This document shows, piece after piece, positions 11,330-23,670 of a stretch of 64,000 nt of DNA (position 1 is its first letter; each line of letters starts with the position of its first letter). A program made the position numbers and the translations under genes. Origin of the DNA: Neckera pumila (taxonomy: Eukaryota; Streptophyta; Bryopsida; Hypnales; Neckeraceae); NCBI GenBank assembly GCA_963969595.1, contig OZ018419.1, forward strand, positions 18,501-82,500, given 5' to 3'. The notes below the pieces were generated by a model, which saw only the letters and a list, made by a program, of their open reading frames with translations, was not told the DNA's origin and made no database searches.

Positions 11330-14039
11330 ACGAACAAATTAACTGGAAATAAGTTGGCTGGAGCAGAACTATCTACATTATTAGAACAAAGAATTACCAA
11401 TTACTACACCAAATTGCAAGTGGATGAGATCGGTCGAGTGGTATCAGTTGGAGATGGAATTGCACGTGTTTATGGATTAAACAAGATTCAAGCTGGAGAA
11501 ATGGTTGAATTTGCCAGCAGTGTGAAAGGAATGGCTTTGAATCTAGAAAATGAGAATGTAGGAATTGTTATATTTGGTAGTGATACTGCTATTAAAGAAG
11601 GAGACATTGTCAAGCGCACTGGATCTATTGTTGATGTTCCTGTAGGAAAGGCCTTGTTAGGTCGTGTGGTTGATGCCTTAGGAGTACCTATTGATGGAAA
11701 AGGTGCTTTAAGCACTGCAGAACGAAAGCGTGTAGAAGTTAAAGCTCCCGGGATTATTGCACGTAAATCTGTGCACGAACCCATGCAAACAGGATTAAAA
11801 GCAGTAGATAGCCTGGTTCCTATAGGTCGTGGTCAACGAGAACTTATAATAGGAGACAGACAAACTGGAAAAACTGCTATCGCTATTGATACCATATTGA
11901 ACCAGAAGCAAATCAACACACAGGGCACCTCGGATAGTGAAAAATTGTATTGTGTGTATGTAGCGATTGGACAGAAACGTTCAACCGTGGCACAATTAGT
12001 TAAGATTCTTTCAGAAGCGGGTGCTTTAGAATATTGCATTATTGTAGCAGCTACTGCTTCGGATCCTGCTCCTCTGCAATTCCTGGCACCATATTCAGGT
12101 TGCGCTATGGGAGAGTATTTTCGAGATAATGGAATGCACGCATTAATCATTTATGATGACCTTTCAAAGCAATCAGTGGCATATCGACAAATGTCATTAT
12201 TATTACGTCGACCACCAGGTCGTGAGGCGTTCCCTGGAGATGTTTTTTATTTACATTCTCGTCTATCAGAAAGAGCCGCTAAAATGTCAGATCAAACTGG
12301 TGCAGGTAGCTTGACTGCATTACCTGTAATTGAAACACAAGCTGGAGATGTATCTGCTTATATTCCGACCAATGTTATTCCCATTACAGATGGACAAATC
12401 TTTTTGGAAACAGAACTTTTTTATCGTGGAATTCGACCTGCTATTAATGTAGGATTATCTGTAAGTCGTGTGAGCGGGGTGAGATTCACATGGGATCGCT
12501 GGAGTTGGAAAGCTCTGCGTAGGATCCCTCAGCGCGTAATCTGCCTTACTCGATTATAACTGAGTCGAAAGCCGGTAAGTCAGAAACTAACTATCGGAAG
12601 TTCAGGAAAACAAACCTCGATGATGGTCGCCCTACTCTCAGAGGGAAGACACCCAGGATTCTACCTGCGTGAACTTGGGATATGTGCCGTCTGCAGCATG
12701 AGTACTTCCACTACACGAGAAGGAAAAGGGGAACCCTGCGTCGGAAAACACACGAACTCCACGGCGATGAACGAGTCAACCAAGGCTCTACAAATCGTTA
12801 AATACCTAGAGGGAACTCCCGATGGGAATCCGGACCTATTCATGAGGAAAGGCCGCGATTCGTACGGTCCCAGTGGAACCACCACAAAAACTTACGAGGG
12901 GGGAACCTCGTTGGTTCGGCGATGGATAGAACTGAGAATTAGGAAAGTCCTGCTTCTCCTGCCCGAGTTGAGGCTGCAGCCGATCGAATTCGAGAACTGG
13001 AACTTAACGTCGACAGAAAATATCAGAAAATCATCAACATAATAACGGACTCACATGCGCTCATAGCATCGTACCAACGCATCAAATCTAGATTCATAAA
13101 AAAGGAGGGGATAACGAAAAGAATGATGCTTCCAGGGAGGAAATCCACTTCTTATCTGCGTTGATCAAAGATGATTCGGGCACATCGCAGAACAACTGCG
13201 CACGGGGAAATACCCCGCGAAACGAGTAAACATCCCAAAATCAACAGAACCCGGGAAGACAAGACCGCTTACGATGATCAGCGCCAGAGACCCGATATTA
13301 CAAACGGCCATCAAGGCGGCCTTTAAGCTCACGCCACGAGACTTAAGCAAAGGCTATGAGACCGATAGGGAAGAGAGTTATGCCGCACAGTTCCGGGATA
13401 ATGAACCAGCATTCAATGGGAAGCAAATCCCTTTGTGTGCTTAACATTCTAAAAAACTACACACGGACAAAATATTGATGATTTGATTGTCCCCCGTCTA
13501 TAAGTGACAGGTTTCAGGAGAAGGGAGCCGTGTGATAGGCGACTATCGCGCGCGGTTCTTTGAGAGGGAGCCGGGTTCTATATCCTATGCTAGCGCCTAG
13601 AGATGGGTGCGAACCCTACTCTCGAGGTTCTGCGGCTCAGTCAAAAGCTATGAAACAGGTATGCGGTAGCTTGAAACTAGAATTAGCGCAATATCGTGAA
13701 GTAGCCGCTTTTGCTCAATTTGGTTCAGACCTTGATGCGGCTACTCAGTATCTATTAAATCGTGGGGCGAGGCTAACAGAGGTTCTTAAACAACCACAAT
13801 ATAGCCCAATTCCTATTGAAAAACAAATAGTTGTTATTTATGCAGCTGTCAAAGGTTATTTAGATCAAATTCCTATTTCGAGCATCAATCAATATGAACA
13901 TGAGCTTTTGAAGTCTATAGACTCAGATATACTTTCTGCTATCGTACAACAAAAAAACATTACTGAGCAGATTGATAGTCAACTGGCTACCTTTTGTCAA
14001 AAATTTACACAGAGCTTCTTAGCAACTCATTCAGTTCAA
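11330..14039 (+). CDS. atp1: ATP synthase F1 subunit alpha (2 exons)
   Basis: ATP1 is the alpha subunit of the F1 head of ATP synthase. Exons are about 11330-12471 and 13625-14039. No ATG precedes [21 protein letters not shown] at 11330-11332 would become AUG by C-to-U editing and give [14 protein letters not shown], close to the family start MNKLAGAEL. The Walker A motif GDRQTGKT is at about residues 175-182. The genomic frame runs on to 14222, but CAA at 14037-14039, just after FLATHSV, becomes UAA if edited, restoring the normal C-terminus. Other likely edits are Ser to Leu at C12267 and Pro to Ser at C12380. Exon edges are good to within 1-2 nt. Confidence 0.93.
12472..13624 (+). other. 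group II intron in atp1 (near position 1127)
   Basis: This intron of about 1.15 kb lies between SRV and [11 protein letters not shown]. Domain V is at about 13525-13568 (GAGCCGTGTGATAGGCGAC, then CGCGCGGTTCTTTGAG). The first bases are GAGCGGGG. A 140-codon open frame at 12620-13042 has no recognisable maturase motif. Confidence 0.85.
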
Positions 14040-14550
14040 AAAAATGAAACTAAAAAAAAATTTTCAGGCCGCAGGTTTTGTTTCCGTGCTTCCGGGTGGA
14101 GGGTGAAAGCGGCCAGGGCGCAGCCAATTTTTTTTCTTCCGCCCTCTGGCTACGCCCTTAGTAGGGCTTCGTCATACGAGCGGAGCTCGAAAACCCTCCA
14201 TCCCCACATTAACAACATGTAGATTTGAAGAAAACAAAAACGCAACAAGACATTAACAAAATTGAATATATAGAACGCTTCTTCTTCTAATGTACTATTA
14301 GTAGGAAAAGGGCTTTACGCCTTTGTATTTGTACTATTGATATTATCTACGTATGCGTCATCTTTGCCCACTATTTGGTTTTTAACTGGATGACCCAGAT
14401 TAACTATGTATTGCCGTAATGCTGCGCTTTGCGCCCACTATCTGGGCCCGCGCCTAGATAGATGTTTGCATCAGTCTTTTCTTTCTTCTAAAATGAATCA
14501 ATCATTTTCGATGATTGCTTCGCCCTTCACCAAATTCTAGCTGGTGTAAT
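14040..14550. other. spacer atp1-trnW, including the unedited atp1 read-through
   Basis: The unedited atp1 frame continues to 14222, but this 61-codon tail is low-complexity and unlike the family. Beyond it I see no gene. Short palindromes such as AATCATTTTCGATGATT near 14503-14519 are present. Confidence 0.6.
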
Positions 14551-14623
14551 CAGGAGAAAAGGGATTCGAACCCTTAACCTGTGGTTTTGGAGACCATTGT
14601 TCTACCATTGGAACTATTCTCCT
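14551..14623 (-). tRNA. trnW-CCA: tRNA-Trp (CCA)
   Basis: On the minus strand the sequence folds into a cloverleaf: acceptor AGGAGAA/TTCTCCT, D-arm GTTCCAATGGTAGAAC, anticodon loop CTCCAAA (CCA) and T-arm GGGTTCGAATCCC. It lies head-to-head with nad3. Confidence 0.92.
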
Positions 14624-14647
14624 AGAAAAAAAAGTGGTTCTTGGTTT

Positions 14648-15004
14648 ATGGAATTTGCACCTATTTGTGTCTATCTAGTAATAAGTTTGCTATTTTCTTT
14701 GATTTTAATCGGTGTTTCCTTTCTATTTGCTTCTTCTTCTAATTCGGCTTATCCGGAGAAATTGTCAGCTTACGAATGCGGTTTTGATCCTTTCGATGAT
14801 GCCAGAAGTCGTTTCGATATACGATTTTATCTCGTTTCTATTCTATTCATTATATTCGATCTGGAAGTCACCTTTTTATTTCCTTGGGCAGTTTCTCTTA
14901 ACAAAATTGGTTTGTTTGGATTTTGGTCTATGATAGTATTTTTATCGATTTTGACGATTGGATTTTTATACGAATGGAAGAAGGGCGCTTTAGATTGGGA
15001 GTAA
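14648..15004 (+). CDS. nad3: NADH dehydrogenase subunit 3
   Basis: NAD3 is a small membrane subunit of complex I. This 118-residue intronless protein runs [11 protein letters not shown]...KKGALDWE with the conserved loop [24 protein letters not shown], including the active/deactive-state Cys. The ATG at 14648 matches the family start; the 17 codons upstream overlap trnW on the opposite strand and are not coding. No editing is needed. A perfect 21-bp stem-loop follows the stop. Confidence 0.98.
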   Translation: MEFAPICVYLVISLLFSLILIGVSFLFASSSNSAYPEKLSAYECGFDPFDDARSRFDIRFYLVSILFIIFDLEVTFLFPWAVSLNKIGLFGFWSMIVFLSILTIGFLYEWKKGALDWE

Positions 15005-15024
15005 CCCGGCAATTTCCGAGCCAA

Positions 15025-15069
15025 AAAACGATAAAAGCAAAAAAACAGTTTTTTTGCTTTTATCGTTTT
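15025..15069 (+). terminator. perfect stem-loop after nad3
   Basis: A 21-bp perfect stem (AAAACGATAAAAGC plus an A-run, facing its complement) with loop CAG starts 20 nt after the nad3 stop. It probably defines or protects the mRNA 3' end. Plant mitochondria do not use such loops as efficient terminators, so the role is inferred. Confidence 0.7.
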
Positions 15070-15969
15070 GCAAGCTTTTAGCATTCCTTCCATTGCCGCG
15101 TAAACAAAATGGGATAAACCTCGATAAGTAGGCATAATAAGTCATTCATTAACTTTATTGAGCTCTCAGAGCCTTTGTTGGCGTAGCCAACAAAGTGCAG
15201 CCCACGGCAAGAGAGCCCGTGAGGCCGCACCGGCTCTCGGATGAAATTAACTGAAAGGATGGTGGGACGTCAAACGGATCGAGCAGGGCGCTGCCAAATT
15301 AGTTTGTTTTCGTGCGTTTGATTCTCTCTGTCCTGTCTGGTAGTTTAATATTTTTACCCTATCGGGTGGCAAATATTAAAGCGTTTCGCGGAACAATGAC
15401 TGTCTGTTCCCGTACAGTGAATGCCTGAAAATAATAGAATAGATCTTTTTGCGATGGGGGAAGCCTGAAAAAGCGGCTGGGAGGGTTCGCACAACGAATG
15501 AAAGGTGAAGGTAGTTTTCCTACTTTTTCCCCTCGCTGAAGAGCTTCTGAATAATATGCTTCGCTTCCCCCGCGCTCTCTTCAATAAAATGAAAAAAAAA
15601 GACATTATATATTAATTACATAGTATACTCAATTATATACAATCAATAAAGAGATTAGCGCAACCTACCTTTTGTCGATGCTCTATGCTATATAAGAAAC
15701 AAGTGGTAATAGAGAGAAAAAAAAGAAATATTTTTTTGCTATGCTTTTTATCTTCAAGCCTTACGCTCCTACTTTCGGGTCCGGCCCCTCATCCGCTTCA
15801 CTTTAACCAATAGGCTGGAGGAACCACTTCGGTGGCGTAGCTGTGAAAGATCAATTTGAGTGATGTGCAATAAAATAAAGCGTCAAGCAATTGGTAAAAA
15901 ATGAACACCTTTAAGAAAAAATAAACTAATCATGATGTGTTCTTTTTTAATCGATTATTTAGCATATTA
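15070..15969. other. intergenic spacer nad3-trnV
   Basis: No gene is recognised. A TTTGTTGGCGTAGCCAACAAA palindrome at about 15173-15193 recurs in part at about 34102 (GTTGGCGTAGCCAAC). Confidence 0.6.
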
Positions 15970-16042
15970 GGGTAATTAGCTCAGTTGGTAGAGCGCCTCG
16001 TTTACACCGAGAGAGTCAGCGGTTCAAGTCCGTTATTACCCA
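15970..16042 (+). tRNA. trnV-UAC: tRNA-Val (UAC)
   Basis: Acceptor GGGTAAT/ATTACCC, D-arm GCTCAGTTGGTAGAGC, anticodon loop TTTACAC (UAC), T-arm GCGGTTCAAGTCCGT. A complete cloverleaf. Confidence 0.96.
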
Positions 16043-16679
16043 AGGGTTTTCATTATCCATGATTCTAAATTGAATCTAGCGTATGAATAAATTTACTAAT
16101 TTAATTGATGATAATAAAACCGCGATAATAGAAAAAAGGGAAAAAAGCAAGCCCGCTTTATTCGCACGGCGAATGAGAGCTTATTATTTTCGAAAGAGAA
16201 TGACACGGTTAAGGAGGACATAAGAAAGTGGCAAACCAGAGCAAAAAAGCGGTAATATATATTATCGCTTTTTTTGCTTTGCTTTTCGTTGGGCCAACTA
16301 AAGCAGAAAACGCATAGCGTTTTCTTAGTTTATGGTACAATCTGGACTATAAGATGGTCATGAGAAAAAAAATATATATATTTTTTTTTACTGTGGACAT
16401 TTAAAAGGTGCCCTGGTTCCATACGGCTCCACTAGCATAGCGAGTAGAGGCCGAAGCGCTTCGGCCTTATTGGCCGGCCATTACTGTGTAATCGGCTTGA
16501 CGCATGCGAGGCCACAGGTCAACTAATCGCGAAAAAGTGCCTTTCGGTGCAAAGCAGAGAGCCGCGCAGCCATTAGACTCGTGGCTTCGCTTGAACGATA
16601 CTTCCGGGTTTCTACTAACGTATATAGCCAGTAGAATGGAAAGATTCCGATGAATCATCTACGATGATTCATTATGTTT
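16043..16679. other. intergenic spacer trnV-trnD
   Basis: No gene is seen. A near-perfect hairpin with AGCAAAAAAGCGG and CGCTTTTTTGCT arms is at about 16239-16276. An A/T palindrome is at about 16365-16392, and AATCATCTACGATGATT is near 16653-16670. Confidence 0.6.
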
Positions 16680-16753
16680 GGGAAAATAGCTTAGTTGGTT
16701 AGAGTGCTGGTCTGTCACGCCAGAAGTCGCGGGTTCAAATCCCGTTTTTCCCG
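16680..16753 (+). tRNA. trnD-GUC: tRNA-Asp (GUC)
   Basis: Acceptor GGGAAAA/TTTTCCC, D-arm GCTTAGTTGGTTAGAGT, anticodon loop CTGTCAC (GUC), T-arm CGGGTTCAAATCCCG. A complete cloverleaf. Confidence 0.96.
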
Positions 16754-16790
16754 GTAATTTTTTGATTCAAAAATGAATTATTATAAAATC

Positions 16791-16826
16791 AGTTCATAAA
16801 GAGAGATATATCTCTCTTTATGAACT
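16791..16826. repeat. 36-nt perfect palindrome
   Basis: AGTTCATAAAGAGAGATA is followed directly by its exact reverse complement. It sits between trnD and the 21-bp tandem array and would form a long hairpin or cruciform. Confidence 0.9.
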
Positions 16827-16878
16827 GGTAACTAAATCAGTTAAAATCTTTTTTTTTTATTGAAATGTAACCAAAAAA

Positions 16879-17042
16879 GCATGCGATATAATATGAAAAG
16901 CATGCGATATAATATGAAAAGCATGCGATATAATATGAAAAGCATGCGATATAATATGAAAAGCATGCGATATAATATGAAAAGCATGCGATATAATATG
17001 AAAAGCATGCGATATAATATGAAAAGCATGCGATATAATATG
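16879..17042. repeat. 21-bp tandem repeat, 8 copies
   Basis: The unit GCATGCGATATAATATGAAA plus A is repeated seven times exactly, and the eighth copy stops after 17 nt. Because 21 is a multiple of 3 and the unit has no stop in several frames, long repetitive reading frames appear on both strands; they are a by-product. Each unit contains the palindrome GCATGC. Confidence 0.97.
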
Positions 17043-17299
17043 ATTCAATTTTACAGGGCGTAGCCCTTATCCTACCCGCGTCAAAAGTAATCTCGAGGTG
17101 TGAAACTTTAGGGATAATGTAATAATGGTTAAGATTACATACTGAGCTGATGCTAGAGTAAAGAGATTGGAAAAAAAAATTATGCTATGCGGATGAATAG
17201 TGCAAGGAACTAATACAAATACCTTGTCAAAAAGACTCTAAGATCTTAATCGGTGTTAGCGGAACCGAAAAATTTTCTATATAGAATTTTATAGAGAGA

Positions 17300-17443
17300 A
17301 TATCCTAGGTTGCGTAAGTCGTATGTGGGCGCAGAGCGCAGCACGTGTGGTTCTAACCGGGGGAGAAAAGCATGAGAGGGCCCGCCCATCCTGACAAATA
17401 CAACAATACTACTGTATCCTGGGTTCAAATCCCATTTTCTCCG
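17300..17443 (+). tRNA. trnS-GCU: 3' half of tRNA-Ser (GCU) behind a group II intron remnant
   Basis: The segment at about 17394-17443 has a serine-type long variable arm (ATACA...TGTAT), a T-arm GGGTTCAAATCCC and the acceptor strand TTTCTCC plus G. Upstream, GCACGTGTGGTTCTAACCGG matches the 3' part of domain V in the second atp9 intron, so this is the 3' exon of an intron-split trnS(GCU), as known in liverworts. I cannot find the 5' half (GGAGAAA... with a GCT anticodon) between trnD and here or elsewhere in the window. It is either a truncated pseudogene or a trans-splicing half. Confidence 0.6.
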
Positions 17444-17445
17444 TA

Positions 17446-17518
17446 GGGGACGTAGTTCAATTGGTAGAGCGCATGTTTTGCAAGCATGAAGCTGTCGGTT
17501 CAACTCCGATCGTCTCCA
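17446..17518 (+). tRNA. trnA-UGC: tRNA-Ala (UGC)
   Basis: Acceptor GGGGACG/CGTCTCC, D-arm GTTCAATTGGTAGAGC, anticodon loop TTTGCAA (UGC), T-arm GTCGGTTCAACTCCGAT. It begins 2 nt after the trnS half. Confidence 0.95.
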
Positions 17519-17949
17519 AATAAACAAGTGATATATTGTAGAAAAGCAGTATAGTTGCTTGGATGAATTACGCTCTCTACTAGCTGCAGGAGATCTCGTT
17601 ATGCTTTGCACTTTAACTTGACTTTGGAGAAAAGAATCTGGAAACCAAACGGAATAATTTGTAATAAAACGTGTTGAGGGTAAAGATGGAGGACACGTAG
17701 CGTTCTTCTAACGCTGGCAAGAGAAATAGTTGGCTGTGCTCTATGCTCGGGTAGAGAGTTGGCGCCCTAATGCATGCCGCGGGCAGCAGTGCCCCCGGAT
17801 TTCCTCTCCCGGTGTCCCGCCTCGCAAAGCTACGATGTTTCGGTTTCACGGGCCTTCAGGCTGCGAAGCAGCCGAGCCGAGAAACAGAAATTAAGCCAGC
17901 AACAATTACGGTATTTTTCTACCATAATACAAACAGTGGCTATATATTG
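17519..17949. other. intergenic spacer trnA-trnT
   Basis: No recognised gene. Open frames on both strands lack family motifs. Confidence 0.55.
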
Positions 17950-18022
17950 GCCTGCGTAGCTCAGATGGTAGAGCATTCCCATGGTAAGGGAAAGGTCTCC
18001 GGTTCAAGTCCGGTTGTAGGCT
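17950..18022 (+). tRNA. trnT-GGU: tRNA-Thr (GGU)
   Basis: Acceptor GCCTGCG/TGTAGGC with G-U pairs, D-arm GCTCAGATGGTAGAGC, anticodon loop ATGGTAA (GGU), T-arm CCGGTTCAAGTCCGG. It ends 24 nt before nad7, probably a shared transcript. Confidence 0.95.
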
Positions 18023-18046
18023 CTGTAAAGAGAAAAATGATTAAAT

Positions 18047-21243
<3,197 letters not shown>

Positions 21244-21987
21244 AATTACTATTTCACAGGTAGGAAGGGCCCTACCTTTCTCGAGCCAAAAAAGATTTTT
21301 TTCGCGAAACTCGAAACGTCGCTGAATCATCTATGATGACTCATCAACATAGCGTGCAGAGAAGTATATACATAGCGAATTGCTACGGAATGCGCTATTT
21401 TAAGGCTTTTCTTTCCCGGAGCTACGCACTTTTCTGTTCGTTTCGCGAACGAGGAGCACAGAGGCAGAGGGTGCCTTGGCGCTTTTCTTCTCTATGCCCC
21501 TTCAATGAGTAGAGAAAATAAGCTTGCAAAGGTCACAGAGCGCAGTAAAAAAAAATCTATATAGATTTCATTCTGCTGTCTGCTTCACTCTTGGCATAGC
21601 GAATGACAGGGCCGGGTGGAACGATGAAAGCGCCCGCGGCCCATCAGGCTTATGGCATTCCTACGTAATGCCATAAAAAAAGCACTAATTTCATTATGTA
21701 ACGACTAACTAAAATGCATCGTTATTAAATCTTTTGAGAATGCAAACCTAGAGCACCTACTTGACACACACAAGATCGAATCGCTTAAAGAAAAGATCTT
21801 ATATACAGAAAACAATCTGAGATGGGAATACATAAGAAAGGTTGAAGAAAAGCGCGAGAAGGGCGCAGCAACTCTAGGATCTATTCGCAGTTTAATCCAT
21901 CTCATTATAAGATGATAGCAAACCTTGCTGCAGGCGGTCAATCATCGTAGATGAGACATTGATACGAATAAAAGAGGCAAATACACC
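21244..21987. other. intergenic spacer nad7-rpl2
   Basis: No gene is seen. It holds the hairpin GGTAGGAAGGGCCCTACC at about 21259-21276 and an AAAAAAAATCTATATAGATTT palindromic stretch near 21548-21568. Confidence 0.6.
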
Positions 21988-23379
21988 ATGACACTAAAAC
22001 AATTAACTTTTCGTTTAAAAAAAAAGTCTGCTGGCAGAAATTCATCAGGGCGTATTACTGTTTTTCATCGAGGAGGTGGATCGAAGCGATTGCATCGGAA
22101 AATGGATTTTCAACGGAGCACTTCGTCTATTGGCCTTGTACAAAGAATCGACTATGATCCTAATCGTTCCTCTTGGATTGCTTTAGTACGATGGCTCGGA
22201 GCAATGAGACAAGCGGAGGCAGCCAATAGTCAAACAGAAGAAAACGCCAAGCGTTTTCTTGGTCGGAGAGAAAAAAATCTTTTTTTTTTCGGCCTCTTAT
22301 TTTCGTCTTCCTTCTTGTTCAGGAAAGCCCAGAGAAGAAATTACGTTTTTTTCTCTGCCCTTTTCTCTCCAGAGACAAAGAGAGAGGCTGCAATTTTAGG
22401 GCCTTTCGGTAGCTTTCTCGATTTACCTAGGATAGCCTCAGCCGGGTCAAAGCCCGCTTTCTTTGCTTCGCGAATGAAAAACTTTGGAGGACATGATACG
22501 TTTTCTGAAAATGAGGGCGGAAGATGGAAGACGCATAGCGGGGTGCAAAGAATCGAACGCAAAGCGCTTTCTTGGAGAACCAATATATTTTTTTCTTTCA
22601 AACCTGAGCATAGCGAAAAAGAACCAATGATTGAGGCGGGCAAAGTAGATCGTGCACCTTTCACTTATATATTAGCTAGTGATCAGTTAGAAGCTGGCAA
22701 GACGGTAATGAATTGTGATTGGTCTAAACCTTCGACTTCGTTCGATCAACATAAATCTTCCCATAATTTGCTAGCCCATAACGACCTTCGGTTCCGAAAC
22801 CACTTCGTTCACCTAACAAATGAGGGCCAAAGGTCCCTCAGGGTGGAAGAGCCCGTGCAGCGTAGTCAGGCTGCTTCTTGGTTACGCCCTGGGGGGGACT
22901 ACGCTTCAAGTGAGAATAAAAACATACTTGATTCCTATTATCAAATGGTAGGAAATTGCGTATCATTGGCTCATATACCTATAGGCACATGGATACATAA
23001 TATTGAATGGAATCCGGGTCAAGGCGCAAAGTTGATTCGAGCTGCAGGGACCTTTGCCCAAATAATCAAGAAATTCGAAAATACACCACAATGTATTGTG
23101 CGATTGCCTTCGGGTGTTGACAAACTCATAGATTCCCGATGCCGAGCTACTGTCGGTATAGTGTCCAATCTTCATCATGGTAAACGTAAGCTTGACAAAG
23201 CGGGACAAAGCCGATGGTTAGGCAGACGTCCCATTGTTCGGGGTGTTGCTATGAATCCGGTGGATCATCCTCATGGAGGAGGTGAAGGACGCACAAAAGG
23301 AGGTAGACCTTCGGTATCACCTTGGGGAAAGCCCGCCAAAGGTGGATTTAGAACAGTAGTAAGAAAACGCAGAAATTAG
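21988..23379 (+). CDS. rpl2: ribosomal protein L2
   Basis: L2 is a large-subunit protein near the peptidyl transferase centre. The gene is intronless with 463 residues. The N-terminus [23 protein letters not shown] and a C-terminus with [21 protein letters not shown] (the conserved His loop) are clear. About residues 75-300 form a low-conservation insert typical of plant mitochondrial L2. It begins the order rpl2-rps19-rps3-rpl16-rpl5-rps14, inherited from the bacterial S10/spc operons, and ends 3 nt before rps19. Confidence 0.96.
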   Translation: MTLKQLTFRLKKKSAGRNSSGRITVFHRGGGSKRLHRKMDFQRSTSSIGLVQRIDYDPNRSSWIALVRWLGAMRQAEAANSQTEENAKRFLGRREKNLFFFGLLFSSSFLFRKAQRRNYVFFSALFSPETKREAAILGPFGSFLDLPRIASAGSKPAFFASRMKNFGGHDTFSENEGGRWKTHSGVQRIERKALSWRTNIFFSFKPEHSEKEPMIEAGKVDRAPFTYILASDQLEAGKTVMNCDWSKPSTSFDQHKSSHNLLAHNDLRFRNHFVHLTNEGQRSLRVEEPVQRSQAASWLRPGGDYASSENKNILDSYYQMVGNCVSLAHIPIGTWIHNIEWNPGQGAKLIRAAGTFAQIIKKFENTPQCIVRLPSGVDKLIDSRCRATVGIVSNLHHGKRKLDKAGQSRWLGRRPIVRGVAMNPVDHPHGGGEGRTKGGRPSVSPWGKPAKGGFRTVVRKRRN

Positions 23380-23382
23380 TTT

Positions 23383-23664
23383 ATGACACGATCTGTATGG
23401 AAAGGCCCTTTTGTGGATGCTTGCTTGTTCAAGCAAAAAAAGATCAGATGGAAAATTTGGTCACGTAGATCTTGTATTCTGCCTCAATTTGTCGGTTGCT
23501 ATGCACAAATTTATAACGGAAAAGGTTCTGTTGGTTTGAAAATTACTGAAGAAATGGTTGGTCATAAATTTGGAGAGTTTGCTTCTACACGGAAACCTTC
23601 TTCCTCTGGGAGGAGAGCTTCGCCCTCGAGAACGAAAATAAGACAAAAAAAAAAGGTACGATAG
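23383..23664 (+). CDS. rps19: ribosomal protein S19
   Basis: S19 is a small-subunit head protein. This 93-residue frame runs [15 protein letters not shown]...[26 protein letters not shown], with the family's core followed by a basic tail. It is packed between rpl2 (3-nt gap) and rps3 (6-nt gap), so all three are probably co-transcribed. Confidence 0.96.
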   Translation: MTRSVWKGPFVDACLFKQKKIRWKIWSRRSCILPQFVGCYAQIYNGKGSVGLKITEEMVGHKFGEFASTRKPSSSGRRASPSRTKIRQKKKVR

Positions 23665-23670
23665 TGAACT

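Noticed and set aside
12620..13042. 140-codon frame inside the atp1 intron as a possible maturase
   Set aside because: No reverse transcriptase, domain X or HNH motif could be seen; likely chance in a GC-richer intron.
14040..14222. C-terminal extension of ATP1
   Set aside because: The sequence is low-complexity and spacer-like, and relatives end at THSV; an editing-created stop at 14037 explains it better.
16879..17042. CRISPR-like array
   Set aside because: Units are directly contiguous with no spacers; it is a simple tandem repeat in organelle DNA.
16841..17063. Long repetitive reading frames in several frames on both strands
   Set aside because: They are produced by the 21-bp tandem repeat, whose length is a multiple of three; no start context or family.
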